This document shows, piece by piece, positions 15,682 to 24,761 of a stretch of DNA of 39,894 bases. Every line of letters begins with the position of its first letter. Within the stretch, counting starts at the first letter, position 1. The position numbers were made by a program, and so were the translations under genes. Source of the DNA: Halieaceae bacterium UBA4452 (lineage in GTDB: Bacteria; Pseudomonadota; Gammaproteobacteria; Pseudomonadales; Halieaceae); NCBI GenBank assembly GCA_002389505.1, contig DGPA01000022.1:42892-82785 (forward strand), given 5' to 3'. Under the pieces are notes generated by a model. It was not told the DNA's origin. It worked only from the letters and a program-made list of their open reading frames with translations, and did no database searches.

Positions 15682-16917
15682 TCACTTCACCGCGGCAGTG
15701 CTACCCAAAGACGACCGCGTCCAATAACTCCCGAACAATAAGCATACGGTAAGCGCCATCCAGAAAAGTCCCGCAGCTTGCCACGGGGTGGAGATGAGCT
15801 CGGCGTAGCTAAACACCATCAGCAGCAGTAACAGCCGCGGTATATCAAGAAATAAACAGTAGCGCAGGGGCTTGCTATCTAGCCATGCGGCGGTCGCCAC
15901 GCCGGTCCACAGCAGTAGCAGCCACCAGAGCCAATAACCCATTGGGGCGAGTGGATGAAACACCCCATAGGCCAGCATGACCGTTGCAGCCAGCAATTGC
16001 AGGCCCGCATTCACTTTTATCCACGCTGATACCACTGGGTTATAAAGACTAAATTCGGCTATATCCTGCTTATCTCTCGGTGCTAAGCGGCGTGCTTCGT
16101 CAGGTTGCCACCCGGTACGCGCCACCAATACCCGCAGCCGATCCGGCCATCGGCGGGTCAGGCGTATGTCATTGACCATATTGCGATAGACATGGGTCAG
16201 TGCCAGCAATGGATTGAAGCTAGCAATAGGGCCACGAAGTCCATAAATGCAAGGTTCATGGGGGAGTTCACGCTGATAAGTGCCAAATAACCGATCCCAG
16301 ATGATGAAAACCCCGCCGTAATTCCTATCGAGATAGGCGTCATTCTGAGCGTGATGAACGCGGTGGTTTGACGGTGAAACAAACAGCCATTCAAACCAGC
16401 CCAACGCAGGTACGTGCTGGGTGTGCACCCAAAATTGATAAATGAGGTTGAGTGCACCTACCGTGACAATGACTTCCGCGGGGATACCCACCCAATACAT
16501 AGGAATGTAAAACACCCAACCCAGTAGAAACCCCGAGCTCGTTTGGCGCAGTGCCGTAGACAGATTGTAATCTTCGCTTTGATGGTGCGCGACATGGGCT
16601 GCCCAAAGGATCTGTCGCTCATGACCCAAGCGATGTAACCAGTAATAGCAGACGTCGTAGAGAACAAACGCGACCACCCAGGTCAACCAATGATCAGTCG
16701 ACCACAACGGCGCCATAGTGAGCTCGGTCACGGTGTGGTAAGCCCATCCACCCACACCGAGGACAATAAATCGGCGGGCTTGACTGAGAATACCTAGCAT
16801 TAAGCTCGAGAAGGCATCATTCAATCGATAGGTATTGTGTCCACGCTGATATCCCCAGATGATTTCAAGGGCAATGGCGAGAAGGAAAAAGGGCACGGCG
16901 GCAGTGATCAAATTCAT
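15682..16917 (-). CDS. Fatty acid hydroxylase / sterol desaturase superfamily membrane protein
   Basis: The 411-residue integral membrane protein carries the histidine clusters of the di-iron hydroxylase superfamily: HRLGH (95-99), HVAHH (108-112), HTQH (165-168) and HRVHH (185-189). Several hydrophobic helices flank them, and a C-terminal block of about 120 residues adds three or four more (LLAATVMLAYGVF, YWLWWLLLLW, LLLLLMVFSYAELI). This layout resembles the alkylglycerol-monooxygenase/TMEM195-like branch more than short sterol desaturases. It would use O2 to oxidise a lipid substrate. Start ATG 16917 matches family N-termini; ATG 16941 and TTG 16953 are alternatives. FadL is the next gene upstream on the same strand, 201 bp away. 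Confidence 0.88.
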   Translation of the reverse strand: MNLITAAVPFFLLAIALEIIWGYQRGHNTYRLNDAFSSLMLGILSQARRFIVLGVGGWAYHTVTELTMAPLWSTDHWLTWVVAFVLYDVCYYWLHRLGHERQILWAAHVAHHQSEDYNLSTALRQTSSGFLLGWVFYIPMYWVGIPAEVIVTVGALNLIYQFWVHTQHVPALGWFEWLFVSPSNHRVHHAQNDAYLDRNYGGVFIIWDRLFGTYQRELPHEPCIYGLRGPIASFNPLLALTHVYRNMVNDIRLTRRWPDRLRVLVARTGWQPDEARRLAPRDKQDIAEFSLYNPVVSAWIKVNAGLQLLAATVMLAYGVFHPLAPMGYWLWWLLLLWTGVATAAWLDSKPLRYCLFLDIPRLLLLLMVFSYAELISTPWQAAGLFWMALTVCLLFGSYWTRSSLGSTAAVK

Positions 16918-17118
16918 TCGGTGAACATAGCACGCCCCCATGCCAATACCCAATCAACGCCCCGCCGCGTAGCGGTCATGGCATCGCGCACCTCAGCGCC
17001 GGACACCGAAAGTGTGCCACTCCAGCACTGCTGCTGGCTGCCGTTATTACTGGGCTATTGTAGTGGAGTTGCCAGCGGCGCATAGCGCTAGCAACCCTCG
17101 CAGCGAAGGCCGGTTCGC

Positions 17119-18495
17119 TCAAAAACTGTAGGCGAACTCAATCTCAAACTGATCCATAGCTAGTTCTATTTGCTGGGTAGGGTCGAACAAGTTCGGGCCT
17201 GACACGGACTTCTGTGGTGCGTACATGAGGGCCACCGACATCTGATGTCCATTGTCTCTATTCATACTGACGCCAAAGGTAAAGTGCTCCTCCACCGTAG
17301 CGGGGGCCAAAATGTTAACCAAGACGTCGGCAGCGCTGATGGGTTGCTCACTGACGCTATAACCGACTCTCCAGGTGATGCCCCGGCTTGAATCGGGTGT
17401 CCATTCAGCGCCCATTTGGTATACCGTCACATCATCCCAACCAAAACCGAACCCGCGATCACCACCGGCGCAGCTTTCAATATCCATGCCTCCTAAGCCC
17501 GCGGTTGGACACATGCCAACAGTGGCTAACGCGTTAGCAATTGAGTCCACGCTACTGTAGAACGTTTTTTCTATGTCCAGATGAAACTTCAGGCCCGGCA
17601 TAGTTTCAATGCTAGCGCCCACTCGGGCGGTGGCAGGAATGTCAAAGCCGCCTGCCTGGGCAAAGAGATCACTGTAGTCATCAAACTCGGACATACTAAT
17701 CTTGCTCTGGTAAGCCGTTTGCAGAGCGAAAGCCTCTGACACATTCCAAATTGCACCTAACTTCACGCCCACACCGACACTGTCATCACTGCCGTTATTA
17801 CTCAAATTTTCGGGGAATGCTGTGCCCCCAGATGCAGCAAATGTTTTCGTGTAAGGGGCAAAGGTCATTAGACCTTCTGCTTCAAATAGTTGATAAGCGA
17901 TAATCGGTCCAAACCCAAGCGCGAGGCTGTCAGCCAACGTAAAACTGTAAGTCAACTCCAGAAACGCCTGATTCAAATTAACCCCAGCTACCCCTGCCCC
18001 AAAGGTACCTGGCAGCGACATCACCGGCGCTGGACCTGGACCATCGGGGTCGAAAGTCGCACTCCCAGCGGTATAGTCGGTATTCATCCCGCCGCGGCCA
18101 TAAAACGACAGCGTAAAGGCGCTGGTATCACTTAAGCGCCAGTTCTTAGCAACATAGGGAATGGGGAAATATTCGCTACCACTCTCCACTTTACCCGCAT
18201 CTAACGAAAAGGCTCCCATTGCCCCGTTAAGCTGGCTCGGTGACACCGTGTATTCGCGACGGGGTGAGAAAATAGCCAGGCCTAAATCCAATTGCTCATC
18301 GACCAACACGCCAGACGCCGGATTGTTTGCCGAATCGATCGCCATGCTAGGCATTGCATCACCTGCCCCAGCCATCGCTTTACTGTGCGTACCAATACCA
18401 TGGGTAAAGTAACCATTGGTCGCTAAAGCCGGTGCTGACCCGGTCGCGCCAATGGCTGCGGCCATTAAGCAATAGTGCAAATGCGTGTATTTCAT
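17119..18495 (-). CDS. fadL: OmpP1/FadL-family outer-membrane long-chain fatty acid transporter
   Basis: The 458-residue protein has a signal peptide cleaved probably after Ala25 (APALA), then the FadL hatch signature TNGYFTHGIGTHSKAMAGAGDA and NNPAS. The rest is beta-strand-like and ends in aromatic Phe (EFAYSF), as expected for an outer-membrane barrel. FadL proteins pass long-chain fatty acids or other hydrophobic compounds (the TodX subgroup) across the outer membrane by lateral diffusion. The many fatty-acid genes nearby favour lipid uptake. The stop codon directly abuts a hairpin, AGCGAA (17102-17107) with TTCGCT (17114-17119), which lacks a T-run. AGAGA just before the ATG serves as Shine-Dalgarno. 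Confidence 0.92.
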   Translation of the reverse strand: MKYTHLHYCLMAAAIGATGSAPALATNGYFTHGIGTHSKAMAGAGDAMPSMAIDSANNPASGVLVDEQLDLGLAIFSPRREYTVSPSQLNGAMGAFSLDAGKVESGSEYFPIPYVAKNWRLSDTSAFTLSFYGRGGMNTDYTAGSATFDPDGPGPAPVMSLPGTFGAGVAGVNLNQAFLELTYSFTLADSLALGFGPIIAYQLFEAEGLMTFAPYTKTFAASGGTAFPENLSNNGSDDSVGVGVKLGAIWNVSEAFALQTAYQSKISMSEFDDYSDLFAQAGGFDIPATARVGASIETMPGLKFHLDIEKTFYSSVDSIANALATVGMCPTAGLGGMDIESCAGGDRGFGFGWDDVTVYQMGAEWTPDSSRGITWRVGYSVSEQPISAADVLVNILAPATVEEHFTFGVSMNRDNGHQMSVALMYAPQKSVSGPNLFDPTQQIELAMDQFEIEFAYSF

Positions 18496-18884
18496 AACAA
18501 CGTCTCTCTATTTTATAGTGAACTCATACCCTGTTTTCATTGACCCACGCAGTCAGTGTGTGGCCGTCAATGCAGATGGGTGTGTGGCTTAATTTTGTAT
18601 TCTTTTTTGTTATATGCTTATATCAATTAATTTATGTTGCCGTCAAGTGCTTTTCACACCATCGTTTGCCCAACAAGCGGCCCAAGTCAGCACTGGTCAC
18701 CGGATCCGGATCACTGCCTTGAGTGGCCACCATCGCTCCATAGGCGCTACACTGCCCTAAACACCCGCGGTAACCGGTCGCGACAGGTTATACTCACGGG
18801 TAAGTCGTTAAACCACAAAACCCCAAACAGGCGCGATAGAGACTATCGAGCGCATCATAATCCCCATCACCGTGAGCCCCTCTT
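18496..18884. promoter_or_regulatory. 389-bp divergent gap between fadL and the acylase gene
   Basis: No gene is visible here. The fadL side has TATAAA on the minus strand (18512-18517), a weak -10 candidate without a clear -35. CATTGAC at 18538-18544 is inverted as GTCAATG at 18566-18572 (21-bp spacer), a possible operator close to the fadL promoter. An AT-rich patch (about 18590-18640) and a 10-bp palindrome CCGGATCCGG (18700-18709) lie in the middle. I see no CRP-type TGTGA-N6-TCACA site. The acylase side has no obvious promoter. Confidence 0.35.
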
Positions 18885-20957
18885 ATGCCGTTACTGATAC
18901 GCTATCTCATCGTTTGCCACTTAGCTGTCCTCGCCTTGGACGCGAGTAGCGCGACGTGGACGGCTACCATTGAGCGAGATCATTGGGGTGTTCCTCACAT
19001 CAAAGGCGAGCGTGATGCTGATGCAGCATTTGGACTGGGGTACGCCCAGGCTGAAGACACATGGCAGGTCATTGAGGCATCAATTCCGTATTTTCGCGGT
19101 AACGCCGGTCGCTACTTTGGCCCTGATGCTGCGCGCAGTGATTACGTCGTCCACTGGTTGGGTCTATGGGAGGACATCGCTGCGGGCTACGACAGTACGC
19201 TGGCGCCAGAGACACGTGACTACATAGAAGCATTCGCGGCCGGGCTCAATACCTATGCTAAGGATCATCCCACCCGCGTATCCTTGGATATACTGCCACT
19301 CACAGGGCAAGATATTATCGCCGCTCATATGTTGCGCCACCCGATGTTTTATGGCTTTGAGGCGGCAATAACCGAGCTCACTGGAGAGCAACGCGCGCGG
19401 CCAGTCGCCCAAGGAACGGTGATACGCGACGGGATTCCACAAGGATCCAACGCCATCGCCGTTGGCCCCAGTCGGACCAATGATGGCTCCACTCTGCTCA
19501 TCATTAATTCTCATCAACCCCTTACGGGCCCCGTAGCCTGGTACGAAGCGCACATCGAGTCTGAACAAGGATTGAACGTCATGGGGGGCCTCTTTCCTGG
19601 CGCACCGACGGTTGGCGTCGGGTTTACTGCCAGCACCGCTTGGGGAGCGACCGTCAACAAACCCGACCTCATTGATATCTATGTGCTAGAGATAAACCCA
19701 AACAACGATAATCAGTATCGCTTCGATGGCGAGTGGCGGGAGCTAGAGCGTAAAGAAATAGCGCTTGATGTATTAATCTGGGGTTTCATTCCCTGGTCGG
19801 TCACGGAAACTATTTACCGCTCCGATCACGGTCCGGTCATGAAGACTGATCATGGCACCTATGCTGTGCGTTACGCAGGCATGGGTGAATTGCGTCAAAT
19901 TGAGCAATGGCTCGCCATGAATAAAGCCCATAACTTTGACACTTGGCATTCAGCACTTGAAATGAATCATATTCAAAGCTTCAACTTTATTTACGCGGGG
20001 CAGGATCAACATATTTACTTTGTGCATAATGCAGAAATGCCTAACAGGCTGGCGGGTTGGAATTGGCAACAGTACCTACCGGGGGATCGCAGTGATCTAG
20101 TCTGGCAGGAGTACCTACCCTTCGATGCTCTTCCTCAGGTGAAAAACCCACCATCGGGCTTTATTCTCAGCACTAATCAAACCCCCTTCGCCATTTCGGC
20201 GCCGGGCAGTAACCCTCTACCTAGCGAGTACGACGCTATGGCGGGTTGGCAAACACGCATGACTAATCGTGCCGTGCGTGGCTTGGAACTGTTTACCCAA
20301 CACGAAGCCATATCCACCGACACTCTGCTGGCCATCAAGCACGACAATAGCTATGCACAAGACTATCGCGGTATGGGCTTTTTACGTGAAGTCAGTCAGC
20401 TCAACAATCCATCCGCACAACAGGCACACGCTCAGCAAGTACTCAAGGCCTGGAACGGCGCTACGGATATCAGTAATACATCCGCACCGTTAGGAGTGTG
20501 TATTTTACGCGCTGAATGGTTATCGGAAAGCCAAGGTACGCCACGACCGGACCCGCGATCGACCTTGAATGATTGCATTGATGAAGTCGTCGGGCTGGCT
20601 GGCACGCTCACGCCCACCTGGGGTGAGGTAAACCGACACGGCAGGGGCGATACCCATTTACCGCTCGCGGGAGGGCCAGATACATTACGAGCCGCTTACA
20701 GTAGTGAAGAGCACGGTGACCATCGGCATGTTACCGCCGGCGATGGGCTGTATTATTTAGTGCGCTGGGATGCTCAGGGCCAGCAAGACGTGCAGGGAGT
20801 CCACCAGTACGGCAATCATTTTGACGACCCTAATCACCCCCATTATCAAAGCCAAGTTGAGGATTTCACCCAGGAGATTCTCCATGAAGCGCTGTTTACA
20901 GCGGCGCGTCGAGCACCGTTTGTCGAGCGCCGTTACAAGGTCAGCGGAGACAGCTAA
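18885..20957 (+). CDS. Penicillin acylase family Ntn-hydrolase precursor (secreted)
   Basis: The 690-residue precursor has an N-terminal signal-like segment (about 1-23), the family's opening 'ATIERDHWGVPHIKGERDADAAFGLGYAQAEDTW' type block, and the self-cleavage site QGSNAIAVGPSRT with Ser188 after Gly187, which would become the N-terminal nucleophile of the beta chain. The alpha chain and spacer would be residues about 24-187 and the beta chain the remaining ~500, normal for the family. These enzymes hydrolyse amides such as penicillins, N-acyl-homoserine lactones or acyl peptides; sequence alone does not separate them. Export to the periplasm is expected. It is transcribed divergently from fadL, consistent with handling acylated compounds from outside. 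Shine-Dalgarno is weak. Confidence 0.9.
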   Translation: MPLLIRYLIVCHLAVLALDASSATWTATIERDHWGVPHIKGERDADAAFGLGYAQAEDTWQVIEASIPYFRGNAGRYFGPDAARSDYVVHWLGLWEDIAAGYDSTLAPETRDYIEAFAAGLNTYAKDHPTRVSLDILPLTGQDIIAAHMLRHPMFYGFEAAITELTGEQRARPVAQGTVIRDGIPQGSNAIAVGPSRTNDGSTLLIINSHQPLTGPVAWYEAHIESEQGLNVMGGLFPGAPTVGVGFTASTAWGATVNKPDLIDIYVLEINPNNDNQYRFDGEWRELERKEIALDVLIWGFIPWSVTETIYRSDHGPVMKTDHGTYAVRYAGMGELRQIEQWLAMNKAHNFDTWHSALEMNHIQSFNFIYAGQDQHIYFVHNAEMPNRLAGWNWQQYLPGDRSDLVWQEYLPFDALPQVKNPPSGFILSTNQTPFAISAPGSNPLPSEYDAMAGWQTRMTNRAVRGLELFTQHEAISTDTLLAIKHDNSYAQDYRGMGFLREVSQLNNPSAQQAHAQQVLKAWNGATDISNTSAPLGVCILRAEWLSESQGTPRPDPRSTLNDCIDEVVGLAGTLTPTWGEVNRHGRGDTHLPLAGGPDTLRAAYSSEEHGDHRHVTAGDGLYYLVRWDAQGQQDVQGVHQYGNHFDDPNHPHYQSQVEDFTQEILHEALFTAARRAPFVERRYKVSGDS

Positions 20958-21013
20958 GTCGCCGGCTTCGTTGGCTCACATGACTGAGCTGTACCGGTAA
21001 TCGCCAGCGTGTT

Positions 21014-23101
21014 CTAAATCGCCGCTGCCATCCAACTGGCTTGATTGATGGCCGTCTTGGCATCCAACTCATTGGCCTCAAAAGCGCCACCCACTAACTC
21101 AGATGACAAGCCCAGGGCGCTTAGCTCATCAAAAAGCGCGCGAGCGGGCTCCTGACCTGCGCAAATAATAACCGTGTCAACGGGTAAGCACTCAGGCTGA
21201 TTCGCTACCAACAGGTGGAGCCCGTCGTCATCAATGCGCACGTAATCGACGCCATTCATCATGTTGACCCCCCGACGACTCAGGGTTAGCCGATGGGTCC
21301 AGCCGGTGGTTTTGCCCAGCCCTCGACCCACTGGCGTGTCTTTACGCTGCAATAACCAAACAGTCCTGTCTGCTCTCGCCACCTGCGGCTCGACGCCCGT
21401 AACCCCTCCTCGTGGATGGTGTTTAAAATCAATACCCCACTCGCGAGCAAAAACATCGACGTCGAGCGCGGCCGAAGGGCCCTCGTGAGTAATCAAATCA
21501 GTCACATCAAATCCAATGCCGCCAGCGCCAATGACGGCAACATTACGACCCACCGGCTTAGCCCCAGTGATCGCGTCGATATAACCCATGACCATGGGAT
21601 GGTCGATGCCAGGAATGTATGGCACTCGCGGCGTGATACCGGTGGCCACAACAATGTGGTCGTAGTCAGCAGATTGGAGTTGCTCGGTTGTTATCCGAGT
21701 ATTTAAGCGAATATCGACCGCCCATTTTTGCAATTGCTGCTGGTAGTAGCGCAGGGTTTCATAGAATTCTTCTTTTCCTGGCACCCGCTTTGCCAGATTA
21801 AATTGGCCGCCGATGGCATCTGCTGCATCAAACAAAGTGATTTGGTGGCCACGCTCTGCAGCTACGGTGGCATAAGCCAGCCCCGCAGGCCCAGCACCGA
21901 CGACGGCAATGCGTTTTGGCTGCTCAGTGGGATGGTAATTGAGTAGCGTTTCATTACAGGCTCTAGGGTTGACTAAGCAGGAGGTCTGCTTAAAGTTAAA
22001 GGTGTGGTCTAAGCACGCTTGGTTGCAGGCTATACAGGTATTAATTTCCTCGCTCTTACCTTCCGCCGCTTTACGCATAAACTGGCTGTCCGCCAACATC
22101 GGCCGCGCCATGGAAACTAAATCGGCGTCACCGCGCGCCAGTACCGCCTCAGCCACGTCGGGCATGTTAATGCGATTGGAGGTAATGACAGGTACCGAGA
22201 CTTCTTGACGAACCCGCTGACTCACCCCGGTAAAAGCCGCACGGGGCACCATAGTAGCAATGGTCGGGACCTGTGATTCATGCCATGTGAAATGCGTTGA
22301 AATAATCGACACGCCAGCTTTTTCAAGCTCTCGAGCCAGCAGCGCCACCTCGTCCCAACTCATTCCACCATCCAGCATATCCATCGCTGCAATACGAAAG
22401 ATGACGATAAAATGCTCGCCCACCGCGGCACGCACTCGGCGCACAATCTCGAGGGGGAAGCGCATTCGGTTCTCATAGCTGCCGCCCCAGTGATCGGTCC
22501 GACGATTGGTTTTTTCAACGAGAAAAGTCGATAACAAATAGCCCGCCGAACCAATAATTTCCACGCCGTCATAGCCGGCCTGTTGCGCTAGTAGCGCACA
22601 ATTAACGTGGTCGGCTATCTGCTTTTCAATGCCCGCCTCATCGAGTTCATGGGGGGTGGATTTACTGATACGCGAACGTACTTTCGAGGGCGCCACAAGA
22701 TTATCGTTATAAGCGAGGGGGCCCATGTGCAATATCTGCAGGCAAATCTTAACGTCAGGCGCTGCGCCGTGAACCGCCCCGGTGACTATTTTATGCCCGT
22801 CCGCCTCAGCTTGAGTATTGAGTTTAGACGCGGAGAAGGCCACGTTTCCATGCGCATCTTTGACCGCCAGCCCTCCCTCTTCATTGGGGGAGATACCGCC
22901 AGTAATAATCATACCAATACCGCCCGCCGCTCGCTCCGCGTAAAATGCCGCCATACGCTCGAAGCCGTCGGGCATTTCCTCTAAACCCGTGTGCATAGAA
23001 CCCATAATGGAGCGATTGCGAAGGGTTGTGAAACCAAGATCTAAGGGTGCAAACAGTTGGGGATAACGGTCCATTCCTGGCAAATTAGCAGCTTGATTCA
23101 T
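21014..23101 (-). CDS. fadH: NADPH-dependent 2,4-dienoyl-CoA reductase
   Basis: The 695-residue protein has the three parts of bacterial FadH: an FMN TIM barrel of the old-yellow-enzyme type (LFAPLDLGFTTLRNR... ; active-site Tyr188 in GYLLSTFL and His274 in TWHESQVPTIATMVPRAAF, by comparison with E. coli Tyr166/His252), a 4Fe-4S site with Cys356, 359, 363 and 375 (CIACNQAC...C), and an FAD/NADPH-binding half starting at VVGAGPAGLAYA (about 400). It reduces 2,4-dienoyl-CoA so that unsaturated fatty acids can be degraded. ATG 23101 has GGAG about 10 nt upstream. The racemase gene lies upstream on the same strand, 206 bp away. It is slightly longer than E. coli FadH (672). Confidence 0.94.
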   Translation of the reverse strand: MNQAANLPGMDRYPQLFAPLDLGFTTLRNRSIMGSMHTGLEEMPDGFERMAAFYAERAAGGIGMIITGGISPNEEGGLAVKDAHGNVAFSASKLNTQAEADGHKIVTGAVHGAAPDVKICLQILHMGPLAYNDNLVAPSKVRSRISKSTPHELDEAGIEKQIADHVNCALLAQQAGYDGVEIIGSAGYLLSTFLVEKTNRRTDHWGGSYENRMRFPLEIVRRVRAAVGEHFIVIFRIAAMDMLDGGMSWDEVALLARELEKAGVSIISTHFTWHESQVPTIATMVPRAAFTGVSQRVRQEVSVPVITSNRINMPDVAEAVLARGDADLVSMARPMLADSQFMRKAAEGKSEEINTCIACNQACLDHTFNFKQTSCLVNPRACNETLLNYHPTEQPKRIAVVGAGPAGLAYATVAAERGHQITLFDAADAIGGQFNLAKRVPGKEEFYETLRYYQQQLQKWAVDIRLNTRITTEQLQSADYDHIVVATGITPRVPYIPGIDHPMVMGYIDAITGAKPVGRNVAVIGAGGIGFDVTDLITHEGPSAALDVDVFAREWGIDFKHHPRGGVTGVEPQVARADRTVWLLQRKDTPVGRGLGKTTGWTHRLTLSRRGVNMMNGVDYVRIDDDGLHLLVANQPECLPVDTVIICAGQEPARALFDELSALGLSSELVGGAFEANELDAKTAINQASWMAAAI

Positions 23102-23307
23102 TCAAGAGATACTCCGTTGCATGATGAGTTTGTCGCACGATGCGTGTTCAATGAGGGCCATTGTGGGAGGGCCACTGCACCCCCTAAGCATCCGGGTATC
23201 CCAGGCTGCCGATAAGGACATTACGCTGACCGTCAGCGATCAGACTACTGCATGCCGACGTGTCTGCTGTGGCCCAAGATGAGTGGTTAAGCCAAGCGCC
23301 GGTTGCA

Positions 23308-24453
23308 TTATAAAACGTGCTGGGCACGAAGTTGCTCAGGATCAAGACCTAGCTCAATGGCAATGGCGTCGCCGTCTTGCCCCTTCGCCGGGCAAAGACC
23401 CACCGAGGGCTCGGTTTTACTGAAGCGAGGTGCAGGTGCCGGCTGCAGCACGCCCTCAGGACTGATAAAGGTGCCCCGCGCTATATTGTGGGGGTGTTCT
23501 GCTGCCTCAGTATGGTTCAGCACGGGCGCGAAACAGACATCGCTACCCTCTAACAAACTACACCATTCAGCACGGCTCTTACTGGCAAAAATATCCGCCA
23601 CTTTACGTTTACCTTCAGGCCACTGGGATTTGTCCCATTGATTGGCAAATACTGGGTCATCGGTCAAATTCAAGCGCTCGATAAATTGCGCATAGAATTG
23701 TGGCTCAAGAGGGCAAATCGTTACATGCTTCCCGTCCGCACAGGCGTAAGTGTCATTCCACGGCGCACCAAAATCAGCCCAGCCCGATCCCGGTTCATCA
23801 CTGATCTGACCCGTGTTATGCATCATCCTTAGCAACGTGGCGATATACGCGGAACCATCAGTAATGGCCGCATCTACCACTTGACCGTCACCCGTTTTTT
23901 GCGCGTGAACCAAGGCACTGAGTACGCCGAAAAGCAATATCATAGCACCGCCGCCCATATCACCGACCAAGGTCAGGGGCGCAGTAGGTGGTCGATCAGC
24001 ACTACCGCCGGCCCACAGCGCACCACTTAGGGCAATGTAGTTTGGATCGTGTCCCGCCGACTGCGCTAAGGGCCCCGATTGCCCCCAGCCGGTCATGCGG
24101 CCAAAGATTAACTGGGGGTTATGGGCGTGGCAGATAGTGGGGCCGAGGCCAAGACGCTCCATAACCCCAGGTCGAAAGCCTTCAATAAGAATATCGGCTG
24201 ATTCTACCAATGACAAAACCATCGACACCGACTGTGCCTGTTTAAGATCGAGCGCAATCGATCGCTTTCCTCGGTTATAGAACGTTTGATTTTTCTCTTC
24301 TTGGGTATTGGCAGCTGCGTTGGTATTGGCCGATCGACGCTCTACTACAATGACCTCCGCTCCCATATCAGCGAGCATCATCCCTGCACAGGGTGCGGGA
24401 CCAATTCCGGCTATTTCAATGACTTTGATGCCTGCGAGGGGGCCTGTCGACAT
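23308..24453 (-). CDS. Alpha-methylacyl-CoA racemase-like family III CoA transferase
   Basis: From ATG 24453 (AGGAG at 7 nt) the 381-residue protein begins MSTGPLAGIKVIEIAGIGPAP, typical of AMACR. The GHDPNYIALSG segment gives His135 and the VGDMGGG segment gives Asp165, matching in identity and 30-residue spacing the catalytic His126/Asp156 of mycobacterial MCR. The enzyme interconverts (2R)- and (2S)-2-methylacyl-CoA so that branched chains can enter beta-oxidation. The family also includes true CoA transferases (CaiB/BaiF), which lack this His-Asp pair pattern. Neighbour fadH also serves auxiliary beta-oxidation. In-frame upstream residues to 24588 have no family similarity and were not used. 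Confidence 0.9.
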   Translation of the reverse strand: MSTGPLAGIKVIEIAGIGPAPCAGMMLADMGAEVIVVERRSANTNAAANTQEEKNQTFYNRGKRSIALDLKQAQSVSMVLSLVESADILIEGFRPGVMERLGLGPTICHAHNPQLIFGRMTGWGQSGPLAQSAGHDPNYIALSGALWAGGSADRPPTAPLTLVGDMGGGAMILLFGVLSALVHAQKTGDGQVVDAAITDGSAYIATLLRMMHNTGQISDEPGSGWADFGAPWNDTYACADGKHVTICPLEPQFYAQFIERLNLTDDPVFANQWDKSQWPEGKRKVADIFASKSRAEWCSLLEGSDVCFAPVLNHTEAAEHPHNIARGTFISPEGVLQPAPAPRFSKTEPSVGLCPAKGQDGDAIAIELGLDPEQLRAQHVL

Positions 24454-24614
24454 GGTTTTCTCCTTGTTTTGCAATACGCTAATGCTGCGCCTAAGGGACA
24501 TCACTGGCCAGCCCAACACGACTAAAGCGCACATCATATACGCTTTCATCGCCAACGTGATGGAGGGGATAGCACCCGCTGCCGGCAACTCAGCTGATAT
24601 CCTATACAGGCTAT

Positions 24615-24638
24615 TACGGTGACCAAAAGATCACCGTA
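24615..24638. promoter_or_regulatory. Perfect 8-bp inverted repeat TACGGTGA-N8-TCACCGTA
   Basis: TACGGTGA at 24615-24622 is inverted exactly as TCACCGTA at 24631-24638 around CCAAAAGA. Sitting between divergent genes and without a following T-run, it is better explained as a binding site for a dimeric regulator than as a terminator. I do not recognise a known regulator consensus. Confidence 0.55.
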
Positions 24639-24652
24639 GAGCAGTGTCATGT

Positions 24653-24694
24653 TAACGCGAATTAAGCATTAACAAACCGTGCTAATTAACGTTA
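24653..24694. promoter_or_regulatory. Long imperfect dyad TAACG-N2-AATTA..GC / GC-TAATT-N2-CGTTA
   Basis: The left arm reads TAACG (24653-24657), two bases, AATTA, one extra A, GC (to 24667). The right arm reads GC (24681), TAATT, two bases, CGTTA (to 24694). Twelve positions match with one bulge. The AT-rich centre (ATTAACAAACCGT) and distance of about 70 bp from the ThDP-enzyme ATG suit a promoter-operator. Confidence 0.45.
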
Positions 24695-24761
24695 TGGTAG
24701 GCGCCTTAGCGAAAATTGTCAGCCACCCCCAAATAGCCAATGACCGTGGAGATACCGCCCA

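Larger units (their letters stand above)
24454..24761. promoter_or_regulatory. 308-bp divergent gap with two dyads
   Basis: No gene is seen between the racemase (minus) and the ThDP-enzyme gene (plus). The gap carries two well-formed inverted repeats, given as separate entries (24615-24638 and 24653-24694), and a TGGAG Shine-Dalgarno at about 24747 for the plus-strand gene. The dyads lie 68-147 bp before that gene, consistent with operator or promoter positions. Confidence 0.5.

Noticed and set aside
16837..17085. Possible small plus-strand gene between the hydroxylase and fadL genes
   Set aside because: No Shine-Dalgarno, it overlaps the hydroxylase start, and the CCWLPLLLGYC segment is too short and oddly placed to be a signal peptide.
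20974..20989. GCTCA-N6-TGAGC hairpin between the acylase and fadH ends
   Set aside because: Five-bp stem without a T-run on either strand; not enough for a terminator call.
22607..22984. 125-residue plus-strand frame
   Set aside because: Lies wholly inside fadH on the opposite strand and has no family features.
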